Assembly: GCA_007133495.1 (NCBI GenBank)
Contig: SLMS01000120.1
Coordinates: forward strand, 1-43,481
Direction of reading: 5' to 3'
DNA: 43,481 nucleotides
From: Candidatus Sumerlaeota bacterium
GTDB lineage: Bacteria > Sumerlaeota > Sumerlaeia > SLMS01
Below the pieces are notes generated by a model, which was not told the DNA's origin, did no database searches, and saw nothing but the letters and a program-made list of their open reading frames with translations. Shown here piece by piece: positions 8,080 to 16,657 of this stretch; the stretch's first letter is position 1, and the number at the start of each line of letters is the position of its first letter. A program made the translations under genes and the position numbers.

Positions 8080-9311
8080 ACGCTGGCGGAGGCGGCCAGG
8101 CGCTCGAACTCCTCCAGCTCGGCACGCAGTTTCTCCCGCACCGGCCCGGAAAAATTCCCCTCCCGGATGCGTTCGGACGCCTCGTCCAGTATCTCCCGCG
8201 TGCGCTCCCCGTCTATCTGCGTGAACTGGCCGCAGCCCTTGCACGCCTCAAGATAGTTTCCCTCGGTGAAACTCCTCCGCAGGTCCACCGCGGCGCCGGA
8301 GTTGAACTGCTCCTCCATCGGCCGCTCCGCGCTGTTGCCCAGCGAGGTGTCCAGGTAGCAGCACGGCTTGAGGTTCCCGTCACGCTCGACGATAAGCTGC
8401 CGCCATGCGGACGGGCAGCCGTAACGCACCCCGCCCCGCGGTGGGGGAGCCTGCTCCTCCCTCCACGGGAAGGGCTTCTGGTAGAAATAGACGCATTCGA
8501 GCCCGAGCCGGTCCGCCTCCCGCATTGCCCGCCGCAGGTTGAACCGGAATATACGCGTTCCCGCCACCGAGGCGTGGGCGTGCTCCTTGTGGTCCAGCAC
8601 AAGGTTGCTGAACGCCAGCTTGTCCGCCCCCATTTCGTGCGTCAGGCGGACCATTGCCTTCATCTGCCAGACATTGTATTTGCTCACGGCGCAGGCGATA
8701 TGCACGCGGGGGGCGCGCTTCCCGGCCTCGTTGCGCCGGCGCAACAGCTCGGACACGTTCCGCACCACCGTGTGGAAATCCGCCCCGGAGCGCAGGTAGG
8801 CGAAGGTGCGCGGTGTGGCACCGTCTATCGAGATACACAACTCGTCCAGCTCCGACTCGATCACCCGGCCGATCATGGCCTTGTTGAGCGTCATGCCGTG
8901 GCTGGAGGTCATGCAGTACGTCCCGCGTTCCTTGGCGGCACGCAGGAACGGGAAGAAGCGCTTGTTCAGGAATGGCTCGCCCAGCCCGTATAGCCCCGTG
9001 CGCTGGCTCACCTCGAGGTGCGGGACGATCGGGTTGTAGTGCTCCTCCTTCATCAGGCCGGAGACGACCTCGTCGCCGAAGGTCTGACGGGGGCAGAACG
9101 GGCACTTGATGTTGCAGACGACCGAAACGGCGACGTCGTAGTGGGTTGGGCGCGCGCGGGTCTTCGGACTCAGCCAGGTGGAATCCAGCAGCGCCAGCAC
9201 GTCGTTGATCGCCCGCGGGTGGTCCAGCGGCCAGGCCCTCTCCGCCGTGGCCCGGGTGGAAGTCGGGTCGGGGAGCGGCTCTGCGGCGGTTTTTTCTTCG
9301 GTGACGGTCAT
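8076..9311 (-). CDS. Radical SAM protein with SPASM-like C-terminus
   Basis: About 411 residues from the ATG at 9311; an upstream in-frame GTG would add 38 residues with no family resemblance. The radical SAM cluster motif is CNIKCPFC (Cys 66, 70, 73), followed by the GLYGLGEPFLNKRF glycine/substrate motif and ISIDGATPRTF, which contact SAM. Toward the C-terminus, YGCPSAWRQLIV, KPCCYLD and CKGCGQF supply extra cysteines, as in SPASM or twitch domains that hold auxiliary clusters. Such proteins mature peptides or modify cofactors and lipids. No precursor peptide or partner enzyme is recognisable nearby, so the substrate is unknown. Confidence 0.85.
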   Translation of the reverse strand: MTVTEEKTAAEPLPDPTSTRATAERAWPLDHPRAINDVLALLDSTWLSPKTRARPTHYDVAVSVVCNIKCPFCPRQTFGDEVVSGLMKEEHYNPIVPHLEVSQRTGLYGLGEPFLNKRFFPFLRAAKERGTYCMTSSHGMTLNKAMIGRVIESELDELCISIDGATPRTFAYLRSGADFHTVVRNVSELLRRRNEAGKRAPRVHIACAVSKYNVWQMKAMVRLTHEMGADKLAFSNLVLDHKEHAHASVAGTRIFRFNLRRAMREADRLGLECVYFYQKPFPWREEQAPPPRGGVRYGCPSAWRQLIVERDGNLKPCCYLDTSLGNSAERPMEEQFNSGAAVDLRRSFTEGNYLEACKGCGQFTQIDGERTREILDEASERIREGNFSGPVREKLRAELEEFERLAASASV

Positions 9312-9479
9312 GGTGGGGCCGGGGTGGCTCAATTCCTCCCGCGGGATGGCGGTCCTGCTGCCCATGCAGAGGATGGACCAAGGGGGAGCGGACGCGTCAA
9401 CCCGGAGGCAGAGAAAAACCCCCACAGCCAGACCGGAAGCGGGCTGGCGCGGGGGCGGGAAGTCCTGAGCCGGGCGCGG

Positions 9480-9788
9480 TTACTTCTTCGGAGGGGTCAC
9501 CGCGTCCTTGGCCTGCTTGGCCAGCCGGAACTTGAGGGCCTTCTTCGCCGGAATCTTGATGGCTTCACCTGTCTGCGGGTTCCGGCCCGTGCGGGCCTTG
9601 CGCTTGGTGACGACCAGTTTGCCAAGCCCGGGGAAGGTGAACCCGTGCTCTTTCTTCGCTTCCTTGTAGGCGACAGCAAGTAGTTCGTTGAACAGTTCGT
9701 CGATCTGCTTTTTGGGCAGATCGGTTTTGCTGGAAAGGTGCGTGAGGAGCTGGTTCTTGGTCATTGCTTTGGAAGCTGCTTTCGCCAT
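9480..9788 (-). CDS. HU/IHF-family DNA-binding protein
   Basis: The 102-residue basic protein has the HU fold order: N-terminal helices (MTKNQLLTHLSSKTDLPKKQ), the dimer segment GFTFPGLGKLVVTK and the beta-arm motif RTGRNPQTGEAIKIPAKK. The last ten residues are an extra Lys/Pro tail. It would bend and compact DNA as a dimer. AAGGAGAG lies five bases before the ATG, a strong ribosome binding site. It could equally be labelled HupB-like or IHF-like, which sequence alone does not separate. Confidence 0.93.
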   Translation of the reverse strand: MAKAASKAMTKNQLLTHLSSKTDLPKKQIDELFNELLAVAYKEAKKEHGFTFPGLGKLVVTKRKARTGRNPQTGEAIKIPAKKALKFRLAKQAKDAVTPPKK

Positions 9789-9925
9789 TGGTACTCTCCT
9801 TGGGCGGAGTGTGGTATGGAGCGGGGCTGCTTCTGCAAACCGCTGGTGCAGGATTGACCCTGTTCTGGTGTCGAGATGGGGGTGTGAGTTCGTTGTCCGT
9901 CAAACGAAAACTGTTAAAAGTTGTG

Positions 9926-9950
9926 GAAAAATCGGGTTTTTTTAGCCCGA
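9926..9950 (-). terminator. Intrinsic terminator of the histidine kinase gene
   Basis: On the minus strand TCGGG and CCCGA form a five-base-pair stem around a nine-base loop, and the 3' arm is followed by TTTTT. The stop codon of the kinase gene (9942-9944) lies inside the loop, so translation to the stop would compete with hairpin formation. Confidence 0.6.
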
Positions 9951-11228
9951 AGAGCCATCCTGGCCCCTTCTTGAGGGCTCCCCGCCCTTTCGAGCCCCTT
10001 CGGAAGGCTCTGCGAGAGGCTCCTCAAGCGGCGGATCGACCTGCGCTTCGAGCATCCGCACCGGCCTTTCGTCCACCGGCAGGGCGATGCTGAATATCGT
10101 CCCCTGCCCCGGCTGGCTGTTCAGCCCGATCGCTCCCCGGTGCGCCCGCACGATGCGGTAAACGACCATCAGCCCGAGGCCCATGCCGCCGAACTTAGTC
10201 GTGTGATAGGGCTCGAAAATCCGAAGGCGCTCCTCCTCCGAAATGCCGCAGCCGTTGTCCTCGACCTCAATCAGGACGTGATCGCTCTTCAGAAGGGTGC
10301 GCAGGACCACCCTCCCTTCCTTCTCGTCGATCGCCTCCATTGCGTTCTTCACGATGTTGAGCAGCGCCTGCTGCACCTGCTTGCGGTCGATCAGAACGTT
10401 TGGAGTCTCCGGGTCCAGGTTCAGCACCAGCTCGATGCCGCGCTCCTGGCACTCCGGGGCGATCAGCTCCGCCACACCGACGAGCACCTCCTCCAGGCTC
10501 TCCTTCTTCAGCTCCGGGCGCACCGGCCGGACGGCATCGCGGAACCCGTCCACCACGCGCGCAAGGCGCTGATTCTCATCCAGGATGATCTGGAGCGACT
10601 TCTCCGTGCGCTCGAACTCCGGCGAGCCCTCCGGCACGTACCGCCGCAGTTCCCGCAACCCCTTTGCCGCCAACTGTGCATGGATGTTGAGCGAATTGAG
10701 CGGATTCTTCACCTCGTGGGCCACGCCGGCGGTCAGCGCTGCCAGCGATTCGATGTTGTGCATCTGGCGGGCTTCCTCCGCGCGCCTCAGCGCCTCGGTC
10801 CGGTCCCCGACGATCCACACCGAGTGGGTCGCCAGACCCTCCTCATTCTCGATCGGGACCACGGTCAGGGCGAAAACCCGCGGCATCTTCTGGCGCAGCG
10901 TGACCTGCCGCTGGCGGATCGGCCGGCCCCTTAGCTGGAACTCCTCCGCCACCGGACGGAACTCCTCCGCCGGGAAAAGCTCCATCAGCGGCTCGCCGAT
11001 CGCCTCGCGGTTGCCCAGCGAGAGGAACTGCCGCGCCGCGTCGTTGAGAAACACCACGCGCATGTCCTGCTCGGTCACGACGATGCCCTCGGTAATCGAA
11101 TCGAAGATCACCTCCAGGAACGCCTTCTCCCGCAGGACCTGGGAAAGGAACGCTTCGATCTGATCCGTGTCGATTTTCTTGATATTGCGGAGGAATTTCC
11201 CCGCAAAGGACGATTCTCCTGCCGGCAT
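9942..11228 (-). CDS. PAS-domain sensor histidine kinase (soluble, orphan)
   Basis: The protein is about 428 residues from the ATG at 11228. A PAS domain (about residues 36-145; FDSITEGIVVTEQDMRVVFLN) is followed by a HisKA domain with the phosphoacceptor in GVAHEVKNPLNSL (His171). The ATPase has an N box (LLNIVKNAMEAI), a G1 box (DNGCGI), an F box (FEPYHTTK) and a G2 box (GMGLGLMVV). No TM helix is present, so it senses a cytoplasmic cue. It belongs to the NtrB-like type by domain order. No response regulator lies next to it; the nearest is at 28.1 kb and is an RR-RsbW fusion. A terminator overlaps its stop codon. Confidence 0.9.
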   Translation of the reverse strand: MPAGESSFAGKFLRNIKKIDTDQIEAFLSQVLREKAFLEVIFDSITEGIVVTEQDMRVVFLNDAARQFLSLGNREAIGEPLMELFPAEEFRPVAEEFQLRGRPIRQRQVTLRQKMPRVFALTVVPIENEEGLATHSVWIVGDRTEALRRAEEARQMHNIESLAALTAGVAHEVKNPLNSLNIHAQLAAKGLRELRRYVPEGSPEFERTEKSLQIILDENQRLARVVDGFRDAVRPVRPELKKESLEEVLVGVAELIAPECQERGIELVLNLDPETPNVLIDRKQVQQALLNIVKNAMEAIDEKEGRVVLRTLLKSDHVLIEVEDNGCGISEEERLRIFEPYHTTKFGGMGLGLMVVYRIVRAHRGAIGLNSQPGQGTIFSIALPVDERPVRMLEAQVDPPLEEPLAEPSEGARKGGEPSRRGQDGSSG

Positions 11229-11434
11229 CGGCCGTATCCGATCCTTCCGCAGACGATATCCCCTCTCCCCGCTCTCCGGGCGCGCCAATGCACCACAAGC
11301 CGTGCTCCGCCGCAAGACCCAGCTCCGCGCCGCAGGCGCATCGAGGCTGCCGCCGGAAAAACCCGCGCTTTGGGCTTGAACCCGGCCTGCCTCCTCCGCA
11401 AATTCCCCCCCGCCTCCGGCCGGAGGCTTTGCGT

Positions 11435-11510
11435 GCCTCGTTAGCTCAATTGGTAGAGCAGCGGACTCTTAATCCGTTGGTTCTAGGTTCGAGTCCTAGA
11501 CGGGGCACCA
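11435..11510 (+). tRNA. tRNA-Lys (anticodon CTT)
   Basis: All arms can be drawn: a seven-base-pair acceptor (GCCTCGT with ACGGGGC, one G-T pair), D arm GCTC/GAGC, anticodon stem GCGGA/TCCGT around CTCTTAA, and T arm CTAGG-TTCGAGT-CCTAG. A discriminator A and an encoded CCA end the gene at 11510. Position 34-36 is CTT, which decodes the Lys codon AAG. No integrase or attachment duplication is visible beside it. Confidence 0.97.
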
Positions 11511-11622
11511 CTCTTCTTCGCGGCAATCCAACAATCGACCGGTAGTATTTGGCGCTTGCACCGGGGCAGTCCGGGTTGGAGCGTAGAGCGGACTCTCAGA
11601 GTGGGCGCAGGGAGCGGAGCCG

Positions 11623-12150
11623 ATGCCGGACTTTCCGCAGGACCCTCCACCTTATCCAGCCAGTGAAGCCGTAGAGGTGACCGGCCGGAGCCCCTCCACG
11701 GGGCTCGTGGTGATCGGCGTCCTCAACATCATGTGGGGGACTCTCGGGCTTTTTTGCTGCGGGATGTTGGGGATATTCGGTATGGCGGCGGCGGTCACCG
11801 GCGCAGCCCCGCCACAGTTCGACTGGACGATTGTGGACTTCCTGGTGCCCGTTTCTCATTTCTGCTTCTCGCTGCTGCTGATCGTGGCAGGAGGTGGCAT
11901 CATGAAGCTGTGCACATGGGCGCGGGGCCTGACGGTTGTGGCCTGCTCGGGTATTCTGATTACGGTCGCCGTGAATATTCTCTTCGGTGGCTGGCGCACC
12001 GGAACGGGCTTCAGCACGGAGGAGGCCGTGGGGGCGTTCTGCGGGGCGCTGGCGGCCGTTTCCTACCCTGCCTTTGCCGTTGTCTATATGAGCAGAGGGG
12101 CTGTGCGCGCCATGTTCGAGCCGCCGCCCACCGAACTGCTGTCCAGATAG
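11623..12150 (+). CDS. Small four-TM membrane protein, family not recognised
   Basis: The 175-residue protein has a Pro-rich N-terminus (about 27 residues) and four hydrophobic segments, at about 28-58, 73-96, 100-122 and 132-155. It ends in EPPPTELLSR. GGAGC precedes the ATG by about eight bases. I could not assign a function. Its last 30 codons, the stop and the following intergenic bases are repeated at 14.06-14.15 kb, where the copy lacks 40 internal codons. The TAG stop sits inside an ATAGAC...GTCTAT inverted repeat. Confidence 0.7.
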   Translation: MPDFPQDPPPYPASEAVEVTGRSPSTGLVVIGVLNIMWGTLGLFCCGMLGIFGMAAAVTGAAPPQFDWTIVDFLVPVSHFCFSLLLIVAGGGIMKLCTWARGLTVVACSGILITVAVNILFGGWRTGTGFSTEEAVGAFCGALAAVSYPAFAVVYMSRGAVRAMFEPPPTELLSR

Positions 12151-12228
12151 ACGGCGGCTGTCTATACGAATGCCGGAGGCGGGATCAGGTCAGCAGTCCG
12201 GCCCCTGGCCCCAGTTTTCCAGCAGGGC
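12058..12228. repeat. 171-bp repeat, copy A
   Basis: This stretch matches 14055-14225 without gaps, with eight mismatches by eye (about 95 percent). It covers the 3' end of the four-TM gene, the intergenic hairpin and the last 13 codons of kelch gene 1. The 3' 60 bases are identical in both copies, which points to recent duplication or gene conversion. Confidence 0.9.
12147..12166. repeat. Inverted repeat of the GTCTAT motif at a convergent 3' end
   Basis: ATAGAC (12147-12152), a seven-base spacer GGCGGCT and GTCTAT (12160-12165) form a small hairpin. The left arm contains the stop codon of the upstream membrane-protein gene. The same structure recurs at 14144-14162. It lies between two converging genes and may act in termination or be bound as DNA, but there is no T-run. 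Confidence 0.5.
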
Positions 12229-13755
12229 ATTGAAGTCTTCGAATCCCATTGGGATGCCGTCTATCATCTCTCCCCAGTTTTGCAGCAGAAAGATGAAGTC
12301 TTCGAAGTCCACGCACCCATCGTTGTTGAAGTCGCCGATCTGGCGCCACTCGCTTCGTACTGGTCCGTACACTCCCGGCTGATCAAGTGAGTCACTGCCG
12401 GCCACCCAGGTCCACTCCTCTGTTGAAGTGTCGTACCGCCAGAGGTCATTGAGCCGGCCGCGGTCCTCGTCATTGTATCCGCTGCCGCCGAAGAGCCACA
12501 AGCCGCCGTCGTTGCCGGTCCATGAGACGGCACCGTAGCGCGCGCCCGGGGTGTTGGCGGGGTCTGCCTCGCCCTGCGTGCCGTAGTTGCCCGTTGCGTT
12601 TCGCCAGGCTGCGCCGCTCATCCAGGTCCATTCGTTGGAGGTGGGGTCATATCTCCAAAGGTCGTTGAGTCTTCCACGGTCCCCTTCCTCATCGTATCCA
12701 AAGCCGCCGAAGAGCCAGAGGTTGCCGGCGTCATCCGTCCAGCTTGCGGAGTAATCACGTGCGCCGGGCATGTTGTCGGGTGCGGGGACGCCACGGACCC
12801 CGTATTCTCCCGATTCACGCCGATAGGGGCTTCCTTTCACGAAAGTCCACTGGTTGGCGCCTGTATCGTATTTCCAAAGATCGGCGAGCCTCCCGCTCCT
12901 TTCCTGGCTGTCTATCCCGTCACCACCGAAGAGCCAGAGCTCTTCGCCATTTCGCGTCCAGTGAGCCGGTGCGAGACGGGCGCCGGGCCTGTACGCGTCG
13001 CCCGGGGTGCCGGCATCGCCATACGCACCCGGTTCGCTATTGAATTGAGAACCCGCCATCCAGGTCCACTCCTCCGATGCAGGGTCATATCTCCACAGGT
13101 CGTTTAGTCTGTCCCAGTCCCCCTGGGAATCGCGACCCCCGCCGCCGAAGAGCCAGATTTCGCCGGACGCTGTGGCCCAGCTTGCGGGTCTGTAGCTCCT
13201 GCCGCCCGGCACGTTTTCGGGGTCCGGCTCGCCGAGTGTGCCGTAGTGGCCCGCCTCGTTGCGTTCGTTGGTTCCGCCTACCCACGTCCATTCCCCCGTG
13301 GCCGGATCATACTGCCAGAGGTCGTTCAGGTCGGCACTCCACGATGACCCTGCAAGGCCCACGCCTCCGAAGAGCCAAATCTCGCCGGCATCCCCTGTTA
13401 CGGAGATACCGTCATAGCGTGCGCCCGGCTGGTTGTCCGGGTGGGGGACGCCCCGGTCTCCGTAGGTGCCTTCATGGTCTCCGGTGTCCGAGCCGTGCTG
13501 CCAGGACCACTCCCCGGTGTCCGTGTCGTACCTCCAAAGGTCGTTGAGCATGTCACGGGAGCCCTCCTCGTAGTACCCATCGCCGCCGAAGAGCCAAAGC
13601 CCTCCCTCGTCGTCGCTCCAGCCGGCCGCCTGCTGGCGTGCGCCGGGAGTGAATTCGTTTTCTGCCATTATCTGGACGGCGGCAGGGGGTGCGGCTGAGA
13701 TCAGAAAAGCCGCAATCAGAGGGGTTGCACTGCGTGTTGCTCGGTTACGGATCAT
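12190..13755 (-). CDS. Secreted six-repeat kelch protein with dockerin-like C-terminus (kelch 1)
   Basis: About 521 residues from the ATG at 13755, which follows GGAAAGGAAGG closely. A signal peptide (about residues 1-26, LIAAFLISAAPPAA) precedes six repeats of about 75 residues. Each has a Leu/Ile-Trp-Leu-Phe-Gly-Gly core, a LNDLWRYD strand, an EWTW strand and a PGARY loop, so a six-bladed beta-propeller of galactose-oxidase/kelch type is likely. The last 50 residues hold an EF-hand-like loop (GDFNNDGCVDFEDFIFLLQN) and a second half (GFEDFNALLENWGQGPDC) that ends in Cys. This resembles a dockerin whose second calcium loop has decayed. It is expected outside the cytoplasm; ligand unknown. The last 13 codons are identical in DNA to those of kelch 2. 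Confidence 0.85.
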   Translation of the reverse strand: MIRNRATRSATPLIAAFLISAAPPAAVQIMAENEFTPGARQQAAGWSDDEGGLWLFGGDGYYEEGSRDMLNDLWRYDTDTGEWSWQHGSDTGDHEGTYGDRGVPHPDNQPGARYDGISVTGDAGEIWLFGGVGLAGSSWSADLNDLWQYDPATGEWTWVGGTNERNEAGHYGTLGEPDPENVPGGRSYRPASWATASGEIWLFGGGGRDSQGDWDRLNDLWRYDPASEEWTWMAGSQFNSEPGAYGDAGTPGDAYRPGARLAPAHWTRNGEELWLFGGDGIDSQERSGRLADLWKYDTGANQWTFVKGSPYRRESGEYGVRGVPAPDNMPGARDYSASWTDDAGNLWLFGGFGYDEEGDRGRLNDLWRYDPTSNEWTWMSGAAWRNATGNYGTQGEADPANTPGARYGAVSWTGNDGGLWLFGGSGYNDEDRGRLNDLWRYDTSTEEWTWVAGSDSLDQPGVYGPVRSEWRQIGDFNNDGCVDFEDFIFLLQNWGEMIDGIPMGFEDFNALLENWGQGPDC

Positions 13756-14040
13756 GATGCCTTCCTTTCCCTGTGTTGCTCCTGCACGGCCGGGTACGGG
13801 ACCATGTGGGGTCTGTGATGAACAGGCACGCACAGGAGAGGTCTTAAGCGCAGGCGCCGAATATGGCCTTCGCGGTGCTTTTGCGCTTGAAACAGCGGTA
13901 AAGTGGGTTCCGGGATCGGTCAAGCATCATCTTGGACCCTCCCCAATTTGAGGCTTTGAATTGCCCGGCCCTTTGGGTTCGAACGGTCTTCCCAGCCCTT
14001 GAGCTGGGAGCGCCCAGCTTCGCGGAGTGCCTGGTGGTAT

Positions 14041-14147
14041 GGGGCCTGACGGTTGTTTCCTACCCTGCTTTTGCCATTGTCTATATGAGTAGAGGTGCTG
14101 TGCGCGCGAGGTTCGAGCCGCCGCCCACCGGACTGCTGTCCAGATAG
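14041..14147 (+). pseudogene. Decayed copy of the four-TM protein gene (3' end)
   Basis: The stretch encodes WGLTVVSYPAFAIVYMSRGA followed by RFEPPPTGLLSR and a TAG stop, matching the end of the 11623-12150 product. Relative to that gene exactly 40 codons (120 bases, 11940-12059) are missing between GLTVV and SYPAFA, keeping the frame. The 5' part of the gene is absent; bases 13932-14040 are in frame but show no clear similarity. An ATG at 13932 could give a 71-residue product, but I consider it a remnant. Confidence 0.75.
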
Positions 14148-14225
14148 ACGGCGGCTGTCTATACGCATGCCGGAGGCGGGATCAGGTCAGCAGTCCGGCC
14201 CCTGGCCCCAGTTTTCCAGCAGGGC
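14055..14225. repeat. 171-bp repeat, copy B
   Basis: Partner of 12058-12228, offset by 1997 bases. It includes the end of the pseudogene, the hairpin ATAGAC/GTCTAT at 14144-14162 and the last 13 codons of kelch gene 2. A further 16-base match (GGGGCCTGACGGTTGT) lies directly upstream at 14041-14056, corresponding to 11924-11939 in the intact gene. Confidence 0.9.
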
Positions 14226-16427
14226 CACGAAGTCTGCGAAGCTCATTGCCTCGCCGTCAATTACCTCCCCCCAGTTTTCGAGAAGGAAGACGAAGTCAGG
14301 AAAGCCGGTGCATCCGCTTGCGGAGAAGTTGCCGATCGCGCGGGCGCCCGGGGGTATCTGGAAATCGGGGCCAAGGAGCCAGGCGTCGCCAAGGTACTCC
14401 TGCTCCTCGCCCCAGCCGCCGAAAATCAGGCTCTGGCCGCTATACGGATGATAGACCATCCCGTGTCCGTAGCGTGGTTCCGGGCGAGGGGTGGGCGTCC
14501 CGAACGAGAGCCATGCCGTGCCGTCGAATTGCCAGACGTCGCCAAACGATTCCGACTGATCGTGCCCGCCGAACAGGACAACCCGTTCGTCGAAGGTGTT
14601 GAAGACCACCGTGGCCCTGCCACGCGGGGAGGGGGCGTTCTGTCCTGCGGGAGATATCTCTGTCCAGTCCGTCCCGTCCCATTCCCACATGTCGTTTACG
14701 TATTCGGGGACTCCACTCGCCGTTGTATGGCCGCCGAACAGGACAATGGTGCCGCGGTTTTGGTCGTAGACCATTGCGTGGTGCTCGCGGAGAGAGGGAG
14801 CGCTGGTGGGGTCCATGGCGTGCCAGTTGTTGCCATCCCACTCCCAGGTGTCGTCGAGCAAGATGGAGCCGTCCCGTCCACCGAAGAGCACTGTCCGTTC
14901 GCGCGAGGGGTCGTAGGCCATCGCGTGGTTTATGCGCCCGATGGGCTTGGCGGCGGGCTCTGCCTCCTGCCACTGAGTCCCGTCCCACAGCCATGTTTCG
15001 TCGGAAAAGAAGACGATCCCGGCGGGCTGGCTGGTGTCTTCTCCCGCCTTGATTATGTCATCGAGCATTCCGCCGAAGAGGACTACCTGCTCACGTTGCG
15101 CGTCGTAGGCCGCCGCGGCTCCTTCTCCGGGCCTGGGAGTTTCGCCTTCTCCCTCGTCTGCAAGGAACCACTCCGTGCCATCCCACTCCCAAGTGTCGCG
15201 CAGACCTCCGGTGGCTCGCTTCAGAAGAATGTCTCCGTTCAGCTGTCCGCTGCCGCCGAAGAGAACGGCGCGCTCCCGCGTCGAATCCCACACCATTACG
15301 TGGTTTCTCCGCGCTGAGGGGAAAAGCGGCGTCGTGTCCTCCCATTCGCTGCCGTCCCATTCCCAGAGCCGGTCCTTCTGCTCGGGCTGGGGCAGGAACC
15401 CTTTGAGCACGATTACATCGTCGTCCATGCCGGTGTAGAGCACGACCTTCTCGCGCTCACCGTCATAGGCCATGGCGCGGCCGGAGATTGTGGTGGGCGG
15501 CCCTTCGGCCTCGATTTCATGCCACTCGGTGCCGTCCCACTCCCAGACGCTCTGGTCGTGGTCGCGCTTTATGCCCGGATCGGTGAAGCCGCCTGCCAGG
15601 ACAGTGCGCTCCCTTGCCTTGTCGTAGGCCATCGTGGCCGCGAAACGGGCGGACGGGCCTGTGGTGGCGACCTGGTGCCAGTCCGTGCCGTCCCATTCCC
15701 AGGTGTCCCCGACCGGGATGTCCCTGTCCTCTGATCCGCCAAAGAGGACGATCCGCTCGCGGGCGCTGTCATAGGCCATGGCCGCTCCCTCGCGGGGGGG
15801 CGGGCCGCCGGTGGCCACCTGCTCCCACTCGGTGCCGTCCCATTGCCATGTTTCCCCCACGGGTGGGATGCTTGTTGTCGAGGCTACATAGAGGACGGTG
15901 ACCTCTCGCGCCTCGTCGTATGCCATGACGGGTTCCCCCTCGGGCACCGGGCCGTCGAGGGATGCCTCCTGCCATTCGGAGCCGTCCCATTCCCAGGTGC
16001 CGGTACTGGCTGCCCCCTTGATCACGTCTTCCCGGCCACTAAAGTACACCGTTCGCTCGCGGCCGCTGTCGTAGACCAGGGCAAAGGACCTGCTGGCCGG
16101 GGGACCGGTGGTGGCAGCCTGTTCCCACGCGGTGCCGGTCCATTCGTAGGTGTGCCCGGTGGCCGCGCCGCGTTCAGGCATTCCGTCGTAAAGCACGAGC
16201 CGGTCCCGCGCCTCATCGTACACCATGCCCGGGAAGGTGGAGAGGACCGAGGGCCCGGTGAGTTCCTTCCAGTAGAGCGGCAGCCCCGGGAAGCCCCCTT
16301 CGGGGAGGGCCTCCTGCGGGGCTGCGGAGGGCCCGGCGTGTGCCTGTCTCTCAGGGAAATGGCCTCCCCAGCCGAGGAGTATCGTCAGTAAAATCAGCGT
16401 GCTGCGGATCATGGCAAACTGTCTCAT
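14187..16427 (-). CDS. Secreted 12-repeat kelch protein with dockerin-like C-terminus (kelch 2)
   Basis: About 746 residues from the ATG at 16427, preceded by GGGGAAG. A signal peptide (about residues 1-30; STLILLTILLGWGG) is followed by about 12 repeats of 50-55 residues of the pattern TWEWDGTEW, GPPxR, MAYDxARERxVLFGG. The repeat consensus differs from kelch 1 but matches kelch 3. The C-terminal module reads GNFSASGCTGFPDFVFLLEN and then FADFVALLENWGQGPDC, so the calcium-ligand Asp residues seen in kelch 1 are mostly lost while the F-DF--LLENWG core and both Cys residues are kept. Probably a surface or secreted beta-propeller protein; substrate or partner unknown. Confidence 0.85.
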   Translation of the reverse strand: MRQFAMIRSTLILLTILLGWGGHFPERQAHAGPSAAPQEALPEGGFPGLPLYWKELTGPSVLSTFPGMVYDEARDRLVLYDGMPERGAATGHTYEWTGTAWEQAATTGPPASRSFALVYDSGRERTVYFSGREDVIKGAASTGTWEWDGSEWQEASLDGPVPEGEPVMAYDEAREVTVLYVASTTSIPPVGETWQWDGTEWEQVATGGPPPREGAAMAYDSARERIVLFGGSEDRDIPVGDTWEWDGTDWHQVATTGPSARFAATMAYDKARERTVLAGGFTDPGIKRDHDQSVWEWDGTEWHEIEAEGPPTTISGRAMAYDGEREKVVLYTGMDDDVIVLKGFLPQPEQKDRLWEWDGSEWEDTTPLFPSARRNHVMVWDSTRERAVLFGGSGQLNGDILLKRATGGLRDTWEWDGTEWFLADEGEGETPRPGEGAAAAYDAQREQVVLFGGMLDDIIKAGEDTSQPAGIVFFSDETWLWDGTQWQEAEPAAKPIGRINHAMAYDPSRERTVLFGGRDGSILLDDTWEWDGNNWHAMDPTSAPSLREHHAMVYDQNRGTIVLFGGHTTASGVPEYVNDMWEWDGTDWTEISPAGQNAPSPRGRATVVFNTFDERVVLFGGHDQSESFGDVWQFDGTAWLSFGTPTPRPEPRYGHGMVYHPYSGQSLIFGGWGEEQEYLGDAWLLGPDFQIPPGARAIGNFSASGCTGFPDFVFLLENWGEVIDGEAMSFADFVALLENWGQGPDC

Positions 16428-16657
16428 GATGCAATCTTCCCCTTTGGGTCCTCTTTTCTGCAGGCCGTGTGACCTCATTGGAACTTATTCCACGATAGGG
16501 ACCTTGGTCTTCCATTGCCTGATGGTCAACGGGTTTTGTCGCTGCCGCGGTGGCTCCGGGCAGGCGTCTATACCAAGCATCCTGGCTTGGGGTTGCCCCG
16601 CCGGACGGATGTGCGTGCTCTTCCCTGGAGAGAGTCCGCCCACGGGAGAACGGAACC

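Noticed and set aside
10140-10934. 264-codon plus-strand frame opposite the histidine kinase
   Set aside because: Mirror of conserved kinase codons; composition (many His and Leu) is typical of antisense frames in such genes.
11401-11623. Integration site at tRNA-Lys
   Set aside because: I looked for a repeat of the tRNA 3' end and an integrase downstream; neither is visible within the window, although the kelch cluster begins next to it.
13932-14040. Functional 71-residue membrane protein from ATG 13932
   Set aside because: The first 36 codons have no similarity to the parent gene and no ribosome binding site, so a remnant is the simpler reading.
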